NCBI RefSeq assembly: GCF_050947875.1
Contig: NC_134570.1
Span: 103,278,122-103,342,121, forward strand
Length of the DNA: 64,000 bases
Direction: 5' to 3'
DNA from: Dermacentor variabilis
Lineage: Eukaryota; Arthropoda; Arachnida; Ixodida; Ixodidae
The notes beneath the pieces are model-generated. The model saw only the letters and a program-made list of their open reading frames with translations. It had not been told where the DNA came from and did not search any database. This document shows, piece after piece, positions 1-13,239 of the stretch (position 1 is the stretch's first letter; each line of letters opens with the position of its first letter). The position numbers and the translations under genes were made by a program.

Positions 1-1690
1 GCTAAACGGAGACGTCTTGAATATAGCAAGAAATTTGCACTAAAATGTCATATTCTCCTTTCAACAATAGAAGTACACAACCTTCAGGGCGTGCATAGAA
101 AGAGTCACATCGCATTAACTGCAATGACATTTTTGCACATTGCACGTTGCATCATTGCAAATCGCCAGAAATACAGTGAACATGATTGTGATGCATGTCA
201 CTTAGAAATTTCTAAGGGCTTTTTAGCACAAGTACTTGAGAAAAGCTAAGAAGATAAAAATAACCTAAAACTGTGCGTTTCCGTTGAACTGTGACTTACC
301 ACTCAGTAAAGAACTGCAACCAGCTCTTCAATAGTTTAAATTCAAGTACTTTACACTGATGATGGTACTGGCTTCGTCTGCACGTAAGAAATTATGGCTA
401 TTGAAGGTGAATATTGTACCTTATCAAGAAACCTTGCTTCTAGCGCTCATCAAACCACAGATTTTATAACAGTATTGTTACCGAGGCCAGGACGAAGGCC
501 CAAGAAGAGGACCACCAAAATATGTCCTTTTTTGATATGCAGACTTATTTCTCGCACAATCGCCTGCATGGTACTACGAACAAAAAAGGGTACTCAAACA
601 GGAACACCTTAGAAAAGAAGGGTGCAAAAACTGTAATTAGGGCAAAAAAAAATGCTCGCTGCATTTCACTCTGTAAAACATGCACACATCTCAATATTGT
701 GAATGGCGTGTTCCGATGTGAATGACGTGTTATTCGTTAGAAGGTCTGTCAAAAGCCAAGCAACTTCGGAGAAGTTTTTGACAAAACGGCGAAACTACGG
801 ACACAGGCCGACTAAGCAGCGCACGTCAGATGTAGAACTTGGTGCAGGGAAACTGCAAACGGCATGAACTCTTTTCGGATCAGGTTGTACACCGGTGCGT
901 CAACGAGGTGTCCCAACACAAACGCCGGTTATATCCGTTAATTTTCGCGCTTGCTTCCTGTTTGGCTGTTGCCTCGGCTCTCTCCCTTAATGGATTGCAT
1001 AATTCCTGAACTGCTTCCGACTCTTGTTTGCAGTTGCCAATTTTGGACGTGAATAGTTGTAAGGTTAGCGAGAAAACATCCGAGTTAACGGGTGACATTC
1101 ATATTGGTTATGTGTTTAACCGCTACTGCAGGGTTTTATGATGGACGCTGTTTCACATGATTTTATTTTCGACCTATTCTAACCCATAGCGAGAGTATAT
1201 GCTTCCGAGGATCCACCAGCGTCGCGGCAATGCGTCACTCGAGGAAATAATGAAGCAAAATGAAAAGGTAAACGCAACTGGCGTTTTCTCCAACAGCACT
1301 TCGTTCCACGAGCATACAGCCCAGCTGGCTACGAACCGAATACATTTCCTTGTCCCTGGATCAGTCTAAAAAGAGAAGGTTCGACTAACGAAGCAACAGT
1401 GAAGCGTGTGACCGTTGCTAAAGATGGTGACAACTGAACGCATCTCGAGTTGATAGCGCGGGCTCCGAAGCGATGAGAAAGCGGGCTTTCGCACCTTAGG
1501 AGATGCCAATAACTACCGTCATCCAAAAGGAGTGAAAAAAAGGTAGCAGAATGTTGACCGCCGAATACCTGTCTAGTCTCAAGATTAATTGGGCGTTGCT
1601 TTAGGTATGTGTGTGAGGGGCGGTGGCGTAAGCGGGTGAGGGGGTGGTTATGCCGCTTAATTTCAGGGGAAAGGGAGACCCCACCCTCAC
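1..1690. other. intergenic, no gene recognised
   Basis: Only short ORFs of about 120 codons or fewer, in both strands and without recognisable motifs. No splice-paired exon, tRNA or repeat was identified. A small G-rich/C-rich inverted pair sits near 1634-1697 (GGGTGAGGGGGTGG against CCACCCTCACCC). Confidence 0.5.
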
Positions 1691-2249
1691 CCACCCCTGG
1701 GGTACTTGTTTGTCTTATGCTGGATATATTATTAGAGAAGTCTTCCAGCCAATCACAAACATCATTTATAAATGGGAATGTTTGTGAACTTGGCCCCTGC
1801 TTGTTTTGTTAATTCGATGCCTTCGCAATGTACGAGTGCATCTTAAAGAAGATCACGTTACCTAATATATTCTGTAGAGGCGCGCAGGACCTTTATATTT
1901 TTAAAATCTTTTTTGGTGCGACCTGATGAACGATTCTCCGCTTTCCTGTGGAGGACACAGCGTAACAGTAAACGGGCACGATGAAATTGACAGCATGTGC
2001 GTTCTAGTAAAGAGATAGCAAGAGAAAAGGACACGGGAGGCAGCCAAGTTGAGAAATCTAAATGTAGAGATGGCTACGTCGTAATGGAGGAAAATAAAAA
2101 GGTCGAAAGGAAGTGGAGGGAAGAAGAAATAGTAAGCTGTCAGCATAAGCACAACGAAAGCAAGTTACAGTGACTGCTGTTTTTCATTGAGTTCCGATGC
2201 TCTTAAAAGACACACTTATGTTTTAGAGCAACTTGGGCAGCCAGCACAT

Positions 2250-2440
2250 TTACGCTGGCAAAAATCCTCGATTTCTGGGCACGTACTCCCAGAAATCTCC
2301 TACACTATGATTGTTCGCAAGAGGAAGTTCCAGCCAGTCCTAATGGAGGGCGTATTATTAGCCAAGGTGGCAGGCCAATGAAAAAAGAAAGCATTGACTA
2401 ACGTAAAGCTTTGTGAATTCAGCCCCTTCTATCCTTAGAA
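2250..2440 (+). repeat. degenerate copy of a dispersed repeat family
   Basis: This stretch resembles 29598-29725: both have an 'attgttcg/actgttcg' segment, then 'cagtcctaatg', then 'ttattagc' or 'ttgttagc', then 'ggccaatga', and end near 'gtgaattcagcccc' or a similar string. Another partial copy lies at about 1725-1812 ('ccagccaatca' to 'gtgaacttggcccc'). The family also supplies 29865-30430. By eye the copies are roughly 70 percent similar. No coding capacity is seen, so this is probably a non-autonomous element. The class is not assigned. Confidence 0.45.
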
Positions 2441-5237
2441 GACGGCGGTCAAGCTTGTCGATGGTTGTGCACAGTGCTTTTCATTATGCATTCAAATAAA
2501 CAGAATAACACGGACGTGATGCAGTAGTTTAACGACATAACAAAAACCACATTCTGGATCTCTCGCTATTGAGATAAGGAAGGAGTACGCACTTACGAGT
2601 GATATACTGCAAGATGTAAGATAGACAATGCACACGGGGAGAAGCTACAGGCAAAAGAGGAGACGGGACGAAGCGCTGTCGCCACGGCAACTTCTAAGCT
2701 CACGCGTGTTTTTGTCAGCTTGCTTTTATTTGCTAGGCTCTGTTAGTTTGCCTTATCATAAGACCGTGTGCTCATTCGATTTTTCCGTAGCCTTCAGATT
2801 TCGGCGTGTGCGCTTGCCCGTTGGCATGTGTATATGTGTTCATCGCCAATCATTAAACTTTCTTTAAAATCAGTGCTTGGCTATGTCTCGTTTTTTACCC
2901 TATGATTTCCCCTGGGCGCTGCTTACCTTCAGTCATGGATTACCAACATGTCCACTTGGATATCATTTCACGCTACTGTAAGCTTTAGACGACATATCAC
3001 ATTAGCGTCACCTGGTGGTGAGCCTTGCCAAAGGGCAGCTTTACGTCGGGATTTAGGGAACAAAGTTGCTGATATGTAACGTCTACCGAATTGTATTGGG
3101 CCAACGTAAGCTCACATCGATAAACTCCTCGGCAAGGACCCCTCCGAAGGGTCTAGACTGCGCATTAGCTATGCGGACTATATCCTCGTAGAATGCGTTA
3201 CAGCTTTAGAGCAATACATCACACATTGATACCGTCTGGGCGTTCGCTCTTCTGATTGTCGCACGTACCCGGCAGCTTTCGATCCATGGCATGTCGATTG
3301 TAAAAGAAAAGAAGCATGCAAGCACTAACTAAATGCAGGGCAAAGAGAGCGTAAAGTACTGGCAGTGAGCCAGCCTCCTACGGCAATGAAACAAAGCATA
3401 CCTCCTACCTCCTAGAAAATTCAGTCTTAATGAAAAAATTTCTGAGAAAATGCCTAGATATCATTATTTGTATTTATTTCTGGTGAGCTGATATGCCGCT
3501 CTGCATTTCGAACTTCATACTGGCTACGGTAGCACGAAGGACGAGGCCTAGGGCTTCCCCCCCCCCCCAACCCGGGGCGCTTGGTAATCTTTTGTGCCTA
3601 TAATCTGCTGCAACCATCCTGTTTTCCATTCACATTTCGTTGCTCATGTGCTTCCAATTGTGGCCACTTAATACCTTCCGTTTTCCTGTGACGGCAGTTA
3701 TTATTATTTTGCTATTACCCTGCGGTATGAAGGCCCATGAAAGGAGCGACCTGTATTCAGCTTTTCTCAACTGTTTTACTGCCATATGTCTAGTTTTAAG
3801 CACGCGGAATAGATATCTATTGTATTGCTGAGCCGTGAATTCACCACTGTGGAAGACTGCGCAACACCCCAGATCTTTGCCTTGATTTCAGCTTCGCGAA
3901 ACAACTTTGACGACAACATTCAACGTAAAAGACCCTGAAGTTTCTGAATAGGGCCATTTGCTACGACGGCACTTTGAATCCGCTAACACTGTACTTTGCA
4001 ATGCTGTCGCGCATCTAGAGCATAATATTATTATTACATATTATTATTAGCACTACGTTGCGCAATCATTGCAATTGTGTGACTTGTGTAAGAAAGTTTC
4101 TTGAAGGTTACGCGCACTTTTTTATGAAGGTGGTTTGCATAAAAGAGTAAAAAACCGCCTCGATGCTTGTCAGTGGTATTCGTAAATCTGGCCTGAGATC
4201 TATGTTTCAGTAAAAAGCGCCTGTGACAGCAAGAGACCTGGGAAACTTGATGCAGAATGTGGGCTCTAATTACTTCGACAACTTTTGTTGAAATTCACAA
4301 CTCCCGCAACAAAAGCTAGAATTTCAGGTGACCTGTTCGAATCAGTGACAAAATACATTGACGCTAAACCTTAGTAGAAACATCCAAAGGGAACAATATT
4401 TTCTTCGCCTAGCCATTCGACGCTCATTTGAGTTGTGCGCTGCATTGTTGACAAACATAGGCCCATGAAGAAGCCATAGTGCAGACTCGAAAACATTCGT
4501 CTGGATAATCATAGTAGCCCACTTAATTGAGGTGTTATGACACACGCATGTTCACTTGCGGTTAACCGCGGAACAGAATGGCATAGAGTTGTCGCAACGT
4601 ATCCCGCCGCCATCATGCTCGCGGAACAGCGATATCTGCAGCTCTTTTAGATACGTACTAGCGCCTGAATTTCCGCCATGTGTGGTCAGCAAGTGCCTCT
4701 TAATTGTTTCTAGATTATTGAATATTACACCACAAGTGTTAAGAAATAGTTTTTTATTTCTGCGAGGAATTCTTCAGCCTTGGTCGTCGCATCGCTTTGA
4801 CCAGACAAGTGCTGCACAATGCTACTTTTGCTGCACATTCTGGCACCTATAATGTCCCAGGGGGTGAACGCAAGCTCCGATCATCTCTGTAAAAACAAAA
4901 CAAGCATAAAATCACAAACAAGTTTAGTGATCTGCCACACCTTCATGGCGAACAAGCACTAAATCTATACTGCATATCAGTAGGTGGGGTTAGGTAAGTA
5001 CACGCAGACCTCAAACCCTTATGAGCGTTATCGTTAGAAGAATGCGTGAAAGATTTTGTCTGTTATAGCGTTGACAAAATTCAATATCTTAGGCGCAACC
5101 ACAGAATATATGCTGTTTGAGAACACACTTCTTTTATGTGCTGTACATGCACAGATTACATGCATCGTTGAGCGAAGTTACCTATCAAGAAAATAGGTTC
5201 GTCTCTCGTCCAACGGGAGTATAATCTTGCGTTATGT
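2441..5237. other. intergenic, low-complexity patches only
   Basis: No gene recognised. A run of 12 C lies at 3557-3568 and an AT-rich 'attatt' stretch at about 4022-4050. The 3' untranslated region of the minus-strand gene at 5238-6899 should lie at the right edge, but no canonical AATAAA is visible within about 230 bases downstream of its stop. Confidence 0.5.
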
Positions 5238-6899
5238 TCACGTCCATCCCCGTGCAGGACATACTGTAGGCGACTCACATTTTTTGACGTGACCGACGTA
5301 GCCAAAGGCTTCCAATCCGTAGCCGTAATTGAGTCCGTACGGGCTGAGGCCATAGACGTACCGTAGAGGGTTGTAGTTGTACCGGTGGCTATAGGTGTAG
5401 CCGGTTGGATAGTAACCGTGTGTGTAGGCGGGAACGTGATGAACGACACCGGTCACGGCTGTGGGCACGGAAGCGTGGACAGTATGAACAGCCGTCGCAG
5501 CGGGAGTGTAGGTTGAAACCTTGGCAACAGTACGTGGCACGCCGGGATTCGTGGTCTGGTAGCTTGTCACCCGGGTGGCCTTGGAAACGGCAGGAGTGTG
5601 GTGGATGGTAGTGGCCACGGCCGGAGCCGCCACCACCGCAGGAGCCGCCACCACTGTCCGTGTCGCGAAAACTTTTGTGGATGCGGGAAGTGCGGGCACG
5701 GCTACAAACCCGGCAAAAGCACTGCTGGCCAAGGCCAGGAGCAAGTACGAGTGAACCTGAAAAAGATCGGCATTCAATTTGGCAGCCACTACGTCATACG
5801 GTTCCTGCACCGTGTCTGTTTGGAAGTTGCTAACATTGGACTTAGGAAATTGCGGCTCTCAAAATTTACTGGCGTAAAGAAGTAGTTATATGTTTATAAA
5901 AAATGTGAGAAGTGAACTTCTCGTGGAAGAAACCATGCACCTAACGCGTGATGAGCAGAGAACCTTGAGACCGGTGTAAGCTGCATAATTGCTTAGAAAA
6001 AAAGTTACAATGCATGAATCGTAGTACACAATATTCGCCGAATTTGTGTCGGATGTAGCAGCCAAAAGATTGGCTATTTGCAAGAGAGCTTCAGGGTATT
6101 CTACGTATGTAATAAACAAAAAAGCCTTTAACTTTAATGAATGACTTCAAGAAAAATGTACGCGGCTTTAAATAGTGTCCTTGAAATCGAACGCCACAAA
6201 GTATGGAAGATCCATTCCCTTCTGTTCAAGATTACACGGAGTACATTCGGCGTGAAATGTTTGCGCGCAGTGGGAACTGAGAAGCATCTGAATACTTGCA
6301 CAGCCAAAGTACCGAGCCTAGAATTTGTATTGCCAGTTTTTACCGGTATATGAAAACAACAGATTGTTGTACAATTATATGGCTGTGGTAACAAGGCGCT
6401 CCGAGCTTCGACATTTTCTGAAATCTTGTGTCCCGAGTGTCGTTTGCGCCCTACAGGTTCCCACAAAGATCTCTACAGGGAATTCCAGCCCCGCCATCGT
6501 TCAACAATAATAGGATTTATGATTAGCCCTTAGATAAATCTACGTGCTTGTAATTTTAAACACTCATAAGCCATAATTGCTTCTTCTTGCTTTTATCTTT
6601 CGAAATTTCCAAGCACTCATTTCTAAGCGCACGTGCGTAATCATTGTAAAGTGTAGCTCAATTTGAAAAACGCAAAGTTGTTTCAAGCCAGAAGCATGAA
6701 GTTAGCTGACTACATGCACTATCATTCCTACGCCGGCGGAACCGCGATACTCGCAGCTCTTGTAGACATTCGCGCCAGAGTTTTAGTTATTGTAGGAAAA
6801 ACTCTATGCGTTGCGCAAGCCCTGCTAAGAGGAAAAGGATGCGACCACGGCTCCGCTAATAGCTTCTAAGAACAGAGAAAGCTTGCTTACAGTGACCAT
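5238..6899 (-). CDS. secreted Tyr/His/Val-rich cuticle-like protein, subfamily A, two exons
   Basis: Predicted join on the minus strand: exon 1 at 6891-6899 (ATG GTC ACT followed by donor gtaagc) and exon 2 at 5238-5756 (acceptor ttttcag), phase 0, intron 1134 bp. The product is about 175 aa. It starts MVT-VHSYLLLALASSAFA, a good signal peptide with cleavage likely after AFA. The mature protein is low-complexity: Val/Ala-rich, then a conserved core (HHTPAVSKATRVTSYQT, PGVP.TVAKVSTYTPAA), then a Tyr/Gly-rich tail ending YGLEAFGYVGHVKK plus a variable end. No Rebers-Riddiford chitin-binding motif is seen, so the cuticle role rests on composition, export and architecture. The ORF-internal Met at 5810 is intronic and rejected as the start. 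The C-terminal end is uncertain, because a possible donor (AAT|GTGAGT) follows the VKK codons. Closest relative in the window is the gene at 12170-13218. Confidence 0.75.
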
Positions 6900-6965
6900 T
6901 TTGTTGGTTGGCTGAAGTTGCCTCTGCAGAAGTGACTCGAGTGATGGTGAGGTGGCGGCTGGCTT

Positions 6966-6973
6966 CTTATATA
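6966..6973 (-). promoter_or_regulatory. TATA box of the 5.2-6.9 kb gene
   Basis: Reads TATATAAG on the minus strand, about 67 bases upstream of the predicted ATG at 6899. The other three family members have a TATA box at the same distance (about 63-75 bases), which supports both the box and the nine-base first coding exon. Confidence 0.65.
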
Positions 6974-7789
6974 CCTGCCTAAGGCAAGACTAACGAGCTC
7001 TTTTTTTGTTCTTGCTTGCAGCTTCAACAAATAAATGAAAAAAAGAAAAGGAACTTGGGATGTAACCATTAAAATTCTGCGAAACAAGCCCATAGTCACT
7101 GAAGTAGAACATTGACCTAGGAACCAGTCTGTTTCTATGTGGAATTTCAAGCGCATTACACTCTGCATATCTTGCCGGTCTTTCCTGGCCACTTATCAGC
7201 GCAGCGAACTTGACATACAAGGCGCTCCGAGTGTCTGTGTATTGCAATGAACTATTAATTCCTCATTTCCGATGAGATGTCCGTTCGCGTTAGCGAAAAA
7301 AGAAATTCTTCTGCTCCCCTACATGGCAGCGCATTCTTAAAGTATAGATTTGCAATCCGGGAGCGCTGAGTTAATTCTTGCCGACGTCCGGAGTGGGTCG
7401 CCACCCTGAGAGATGAAAATCTCCCCTTAAGTCCTTTAGATGGTTATCAAGTCGAGTCCGGCCTTTTGAAAGATTCAGTAGGATGGAGACATTCGCACAT
7501 TTTTGTGGCTTTCGTTATTCTCTCGTCAGAAAATTTTTAAGCATTTCCGTATTGTTTTCGATCTAGCCACATGCTGACCACTCTTCTCGTCAAGAAAGGT
7601 TGCGTTTCTTTTTCTCCGCAATTTTTCTATGGCGTCAGTCGCCTTAATAGTTGTTCAGTAGTCGGTTGTCATTTCAGGAAAAAAGACAAAATTATGGCAC
7701 TTGGCAGTACGTTCTGACATGGAATAAAAGATAACGTCAACGTGCGAAGACTAGATTAGGTGGGAACTAGTTAGAATTAGTAGCAAATA
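6974..7789. other. intergenic, nothing recognised
   Basis: Upstream region of the minus-strand gene at 5238-6899. Overlapping short minus-strand ORFs at 6887-7247 have no recognisable motif and lie across the promoter, so they are not called. Confidence 0.45.
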
Positions 7790-8384
7790 TACTGCGACAA
7801 GACAAAATTCCATGATCATTTCCTCGACGCTTAGAGACATTCTCCCATCGTCTTCGACTGAACGTGGTATACACGAACAATTACCTACAGCGCATAGGGC
7901 TTACCACTAACCGCTACTGTGATAACTGTAGCAACTTCGAGACAGCGAAGCACATATTACTAGAACGCCCCGCGTACCGCGAAGAGAGAATTGTTTGAGC
8001 AAAAAATGGACGTAATTTGACAAGATGCGTTAACATTACCCAGCATATTAAGTCGAACGCCCAGCCCTTCAAAACAGTGGCGGGTTTTAGATTTATTGTA
8101 CAGGTACCTGTCAGAAATTAGTCTAATATTAGGAAAGCTTACAAGATTGAACATTTCATATACAAAAGCCTAAATTTACCCGCCATGTCACCTGTAAGTA
8201 TTAGTATCAGGTCCACAAGCGCCTTTCATGTTTATTTTGATTCTCTTTTTTCCCGCTCTCCTCTGGAATCCTTTAATCCCATTCCCCATCCTTATACAGA
8301 GTAGCATGCCAGGGGTTGTGTACGCTCCGGCAAAAATCTCTGTTTTCCTAATAAAGAGTCTCTCTCTCTCTCTCTCTCTCTCTG
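7790..8384 (+). mobile_element. 3' remnant of a LINE with a C-terminal zinc-knuckle region
   Basis: From 7864 one frame reads a C-terminal LINE-like segment with TTNRYCDNCSNFETAKH then ILLER. This is the Cys-x2-Cys-x7-His-x4-Cys motif typical of the end of RNase H-bearing non-LTR retrotransposons, with the last Cys replaced by Arg (CGC). A stop follows at about 7996. The untranslated part runs to 'cctaataaagagtc' and a (TC)n tract, a plausible 3' tail. It is 5'-truncated and decayed. Related fragment: 22600-23546. Clade not assigned beyond the I/R1-like group. Confidence 0.6.
8359..8383 (+). repeat. (TC)n microsatellite at a LINE 3' end
   Basis: About 12-13 uninterrupted TC units directly follow 'aataaagag'. 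The position suggests it grew from, or is, the terminal simple repeat of the preceding LINE remnant. Confidence 0.85.
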
Positions 8385-8389
8385 TGGGA

Positions 8390-11300
8390 CAAGATGACTT
8401 AGAGATGCAAAAGCACAGGCCAGAATCACGATACTGAGTTATAATTAAATCTACGTAAACAGGGAGCTGTCGCAGATGTAACATTTCCGTGTGCGCACGT
8501 AGGAAGATCTTGAGGCTTTCATCGCAGGGAGAGTGATCGGCATACACATATATGTCATACCATGGAATAGCTGTGAATATTACGACAGCATCCAATGACA
8601 AGGAAATCGCTGCAACAGACCACATGTGCACAACCAGACAACTCAAGAACGTTGGTAATCATGTTGAAGATGTATTACGTGTTCCACGCCTTAATCAAGA
8701 TTCATGAATTCATGCATATATGAAAGCATTCCTAAATCTCGTTTCCACTCTTTTTCTTGGTCGTATATTTGCGCATGATGGCAGGTCCCACAGTGTTGTC
8801 TTTTTTTTTAAATAAAGAACAGGGTAAAAGAAGCGCATCTAAGGCTGTATTTTTTTACGTACTGGTACAAACTATTTTCTTGTATGTACCAAAATAAAGA
8901 CAAGGCGACTTAGCGATTTAGCGTTCGTGTCATCATTAGGCTCCATATTTTCAGACTACCGCTGTAGTATCAGCGAGAAATCTTTCACTTTGCAACAATG
9001 TAAATTCTAAAAATTCTGGCAGCAATTTTCGGAGTAATTGTCCAGAATGTACATCAGAAGTGTCTTCCAATGCAATGTAGAAAGCCGACAAAGACGTCAT
9101 GTTTGGTTGTCGGGTTTGAATATCTTCTCAGTTGACTTTGTGTGAGCAGCGTGCTCTATAGTATCAAATATGTCTGTGTCTACACGGAGGTAACAGCTAC
9201 AGTCGACGAGATAAAATAATTAGAGTGGCATCGGAAGTAGGCCTTTGCTATAAAGAATGCAAAATAAGTGTTACAGAGTGTGTCATACCTTTTCACCACG
9301 AAGTAAAATGGGGAAACGTTAAGCCAGTATTAAACCTCCGCATTTTGGAGGAAAAGTTCGTTCACGGCTTGCGGCAACTGCAGGTTACACCGAAGAAAAT
9401 ATTCTTGGCCCAGTTGCTGTATACGAATGAGTTAAGGTTTCGGCTCGGGGGTAGAGTGCGAAATTAATTAAAGAGCGCCAGTCAAGACAAAGCGAAGACA
9501 AAACACAGAATTCTGGCTTTCAAAAAGAATAATTTCGAAAAAGTTGCAAACTTATATACTACAAGAAAAAGCGACAATAATGTCGCACGATACAGAGACC
9601 ACATGATCACACATAAAGAACTCTGAACAAGAAAAGAAATAAGCTTGTCAATATTCAGTGAACATGAGTGTCTTCAACAGGAACCTATTTACCCCTCCAA
9701 AGACTTGTAAAAAAGGATGAAACTATAAAATTGCATGGACATAATGTCCGTGTCATCGCGCTTTTCTTTCTTTTGTGCTCGTTAGTGTGTAGCTGCACTT
9801 AATCCTATATTTCACGAAGTAACAAACAAATTGTTTTCTCCAGTCATCTCAATTGTAGAGCAACAAATCCTCTAGATGAAAGTGCGCGACCAGGCACAGA
9901 ATAAATCAATGGGTGTCAAAAGGCAGTTATTGTAGCACAGGTTTCTATTATGGTGTTGGCTCCCTATTTTGCAGATATTTTAATAGAATGTGGCTAACAG
10001 GATGGAGCGATTAAAAAGGGCATACTGAAAACAAAAGATGGCCCTGAATGCCTGCCGGAATTGTTAGTACGATTCTCCAAAAGTGCTTGAAGCAATTGTT
10101 CACGTGAACGCGTACATTTCTCCGTTGCCAAGCCCATGCCCATGGCGTGCCTTCTATGTCTTTTGTTGCATCAAATGTATCTTATGATCATAAGTCAATG
10201 CGGTGAAATAACCGCAGGTTTTGCTATTTACTTTCGTTGCTAACTTGCATCCAAGTTTCCCGCGTTTCCAACTGGTTTAGCAACAAGCGATGACCGATTG
10301 TCGCGTGGACCAACCGGGACATTGGAGATCGATTTGCACGGCAACGCACCGTCGCTACCACTAAACGCCTCACTCCGAGACGCCGTGTAAAGCCGTTCGA
10401 ATCGCAATAGTTCAGCCCATCGTGGTGAGCTTTCGACCCCGCCAAGTGAAAGTTGAATTTCATTGCAAGCTATTTCTCTTATGCCGCTAAAATAGGCTCA
10501 CCGCCCCCGTAAGACAGAACCGTACCTACTTTTATTTTACACCTTTTCTTTATCAAGCAATCATGCTTGTTTCCGGTATGTCACTCTTTAGACAGCCGAA
10601 ACTTGATAGCACAATTTAAAGGCAACTATAGCGTGTACGATTATTCTAGACAGCAATTTCTTGCTTAAGACTGCGGGTAATGTCAAGTTCAGTGTGAGGA
10701 GCGAAGGCCACCTCCTTCATTACTATGTATCACGTTATAGCGCATGCGCATATCTTTCTGCATCGGCTTTCTATCAGCAAAGCAAACCTAATAAAATGCC
10801 TTCGCAAGGTTTCTCTGTTGTAATCATGAGGAGTAGTTACGTTAATACACGGTTTTATAGACACAGCTAGCTTTTAGTGTGTACATTCGCTATGAACTGG
10901 CTTTCGCAAATGTATCATTTAGGGCGGCATCGATCACACTTGAATTTGTGCTAATGAAAGACTAGGAGAGGCTGCCTCCAAAATATTGTGTGATTACTCG
11001 AGCAGATTTGTCTACACAACAAGCGAGAAAAAATAAACTGCACATCGCTAGCAATCTATTCAGCGGTGGTATAACTATCAATGTGGTTGGCGAGGACACC
11101 GTCTAGGCCAATTATATAAAGTCTTGCTACAAACGGCGAAGAGTAACTGATGCGAGGAGTAATATATCATTGCTGCTATGGGCTTTTAGTTTAAAAACAT
11201 CAAAACTCTCTTTTTTCCTCCTACACAAAATCTGAACCCCAGGCTTTATGTCCCACAGTACAGACAAAGCAGACCCATATATACAGTTCTGAAGTTCCAA

Positions 11301-12088
11301 TGGACAAGCCAAATGCAACGTCTTCATATTCATTTTCTTATATTTCCTAAAGTATTTATTCGCCTCACAAGTTCACCGAGATCGCTCAAAGGTAGCAGAG
11401 GAAATTTCTGTTATGTCCTAGGATACGAGTTTCTTCTTCTCGTATTGAAACAAGACAATGTCGTTGCGTGGGCTTTAGAAGCAAAATTTTAAAGTAGAAA
11501 AATAAACTTTAAAGTAGACAAACTAAGCTGAAAATTTGTTTCCGTTTGTGTTAAAGAGGAGTGCCGGCAAGCTAAAAGTAGACGAACGCTGCAGTCGAGG
11601 TAAAGAAAATATGGTTGATAAGAGGCGAACGCCGAGAGCCTCGAACATGCACGAATGCTAGGCAGCTGCTGAGTGCCCACACTGCGATAATGATCGCCCT
11701 TAATGGATGAGCTGCGGTTGTTGTGTCCGCAGCCACTCACTCACCCAGAGTGTATAACTTGCCAGCTGTGCCTCATTAAACCTCATTTCCAAGCGTCCTT
11801 GTCCCTTAGCAGAGACACCGTAGAGGTCACTGAACACGAAGAGCACAACCTTTGGCCCGAAAGTGCCCACACTCGCCTTTGAGGGGTTGCGGCTGAAGTG
11901 GCTGTTTACTTATTCGTACATTTCTTTCGGAAAGACGACCTGCACAAGTTAATTCAAGAGAGCTTGCATCTTGGGGCCTCGCTGCAGTTCAATTACATGA
12001 AGCCGCTCCCCTTACTTGTTTTGCTTTGCTGTTTTGCTTCTTCCCCAACTTCACCCAAAAATACTTACGAATCGCGGCCCTCGGCTGG
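8390..12088. other. intergenic, nothing recognised
   Basis: 3.7 kb of AT-rich DNA with only short, motif-free ORFs (the longest, such as 9225-9467, are about 80 codons). No exon pair, repeat match or RNA gene was identified. The right end contains the proximal promoter of the gene starting at 12170. Confidence 0.45.
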
Positions 12089-12096
12089 TATATAAA
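12089..12096 (+). promoter_or_regulatory. TATA box of the 12.2-13.2 kb gene
   Basis: TATATAAA, 74 bases before the predicted ATG at 12170. Transcription would start near 12120. Same arrangement as in the three paralogs. Confidence 0.7.
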
Positions 12097-12169
12097 GGTC
12101 TATCGACCGTTTCCACGACAGCAATTCATCCTTTTACGGACTCTGCAATAGCTCACCAAAACAACCACC

Positions 12170-13218
12170 ATGACCACCGTAAGTTCAATCTCGTTCTAGT
12201 TTTAGTTCTGCCTTTCTCGTTCGTCGGTCAAATTCAGCGTCAAATGGTAAAATTCTTCTTTTGCAAACCCCAAGAGGCATTCAGCATTAAGGGTATTTTT
12301 TTTTTATGACTGAGCATATGTCAGTCTTTTAGTGCAATTGCTTCTTCTCTTAGAATTTCAACGCCAGTACGTCACATGGAGTAATCATTTGATGCCTGCA
12401 GGCATCTCATATTCATCGGAATTTCTTCGTAGAATTAAAATATTTAAGAGAGGCCTTTAGCAAGCCTGCCGAAATTGCGAAACGGGGATTCCTTGGAGGA
12501 GTGTTTAAAAACATCCAGGTCATTTGAACACGTTTACTCAAAGGTGCGTCGATTTAAGTTATGTCGAGGTAAAAAACACTTTATCTTGCCCTTACTCCTT
12601 TCTCCAAATCTTGGTGTCCACAATGAGCGCAGTCGCCTAGTCGCTGCGTCGATTGACATTCCTATTTTACTTTTTTTGCACTGTCAGCTCTTCCTCGTCA
12701 TTGCTATGGTCGGCACGGCCTTCGCCGGACACATTCCAACACACGCGGTGCCGGTGGCATCTCTGGCCACGACGTACCATCACTCCATCGTCGCGGCACC
12801 GGCTTACGTAGCCGCCGCAGTTCCCGCCGTGTCCACCACCGTCCACCACACTCCAGCCGTGTCCAAGGCCACTCGAGTGACCAGCTACCAGACTACCCAG
12901 CCCGGAGTGCCGCACACAGTGGCCAAGGTATCCACTTACACCCCAGCTGCCACGGCCGTTCATACTGTCCACGCTGCGGTACCCACTGCGGTGACCGGTG
13001 TTGTTCATCACGCTCCAGCCTACACGTATGGCTACTATCCTGCACGCTACAGCTATGCCCACCGCTACGGCTACCACCCGCTTCGCTACGGCTACGTCCA
13101 CGGCCTTAGCCCATATGGTCTCAACTATGGCTACGGACTGGACGCATTCGGCTACGTCGCACCTGTCAAGAAATGTGAGAGCACTGCCTTTTGCTTCTTA
13201 CCATACATTAAGCTTTAA
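12170..13218 (+). CDS. secreted Tyr/His/Val-rich cuticle-like protein, subfamily A, two exons
   Basis: Exon 1 is 12170-12178 (ATG ACC ACC, donor gtaagt). Exon 2 is 12688-13218 (acceptor ttttgcactgtcag), phase 0, intron 509 bp. Product about 179 aa: signal peptide MTTLFLVIAMVGTAFA, Ala/Val/His region, conserved core (HHTPAVSKATRVTSYQT, PGVPHTVAKVSTYTPAA), then a Tyr/Gly/Arg-rich tail. The unspliced ORF would start at 12475, but that 5' part is intronic and lacks coding character. Close to the gene at 5238-6899 in core and tail (LSPYGLNYGYGL.AFGYV). A GTGAG directly after the VKK codons is shared with that gene, so the last 11-12 residues may instead be intron. No RR chitin-binding consensus seen. 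Probable role is a structural extracellular or cuticular protein; this is inference. Confidence 0.8.
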
Positions 13219-13239
13219 AAAATTTCGACTACTGCCTAA

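Noticed and set aside
5156..5449. 97-codon minus-strand ORF overlapping the 5.2-kb gene
   Set aside because: Alternative frame of the same exon; Thr-rich translation without family similarity.
12667..13101. 144-codon minus-strand ORF
   Set aside because: Antisense shadow of exon 2 of the gene at 12170-13218.
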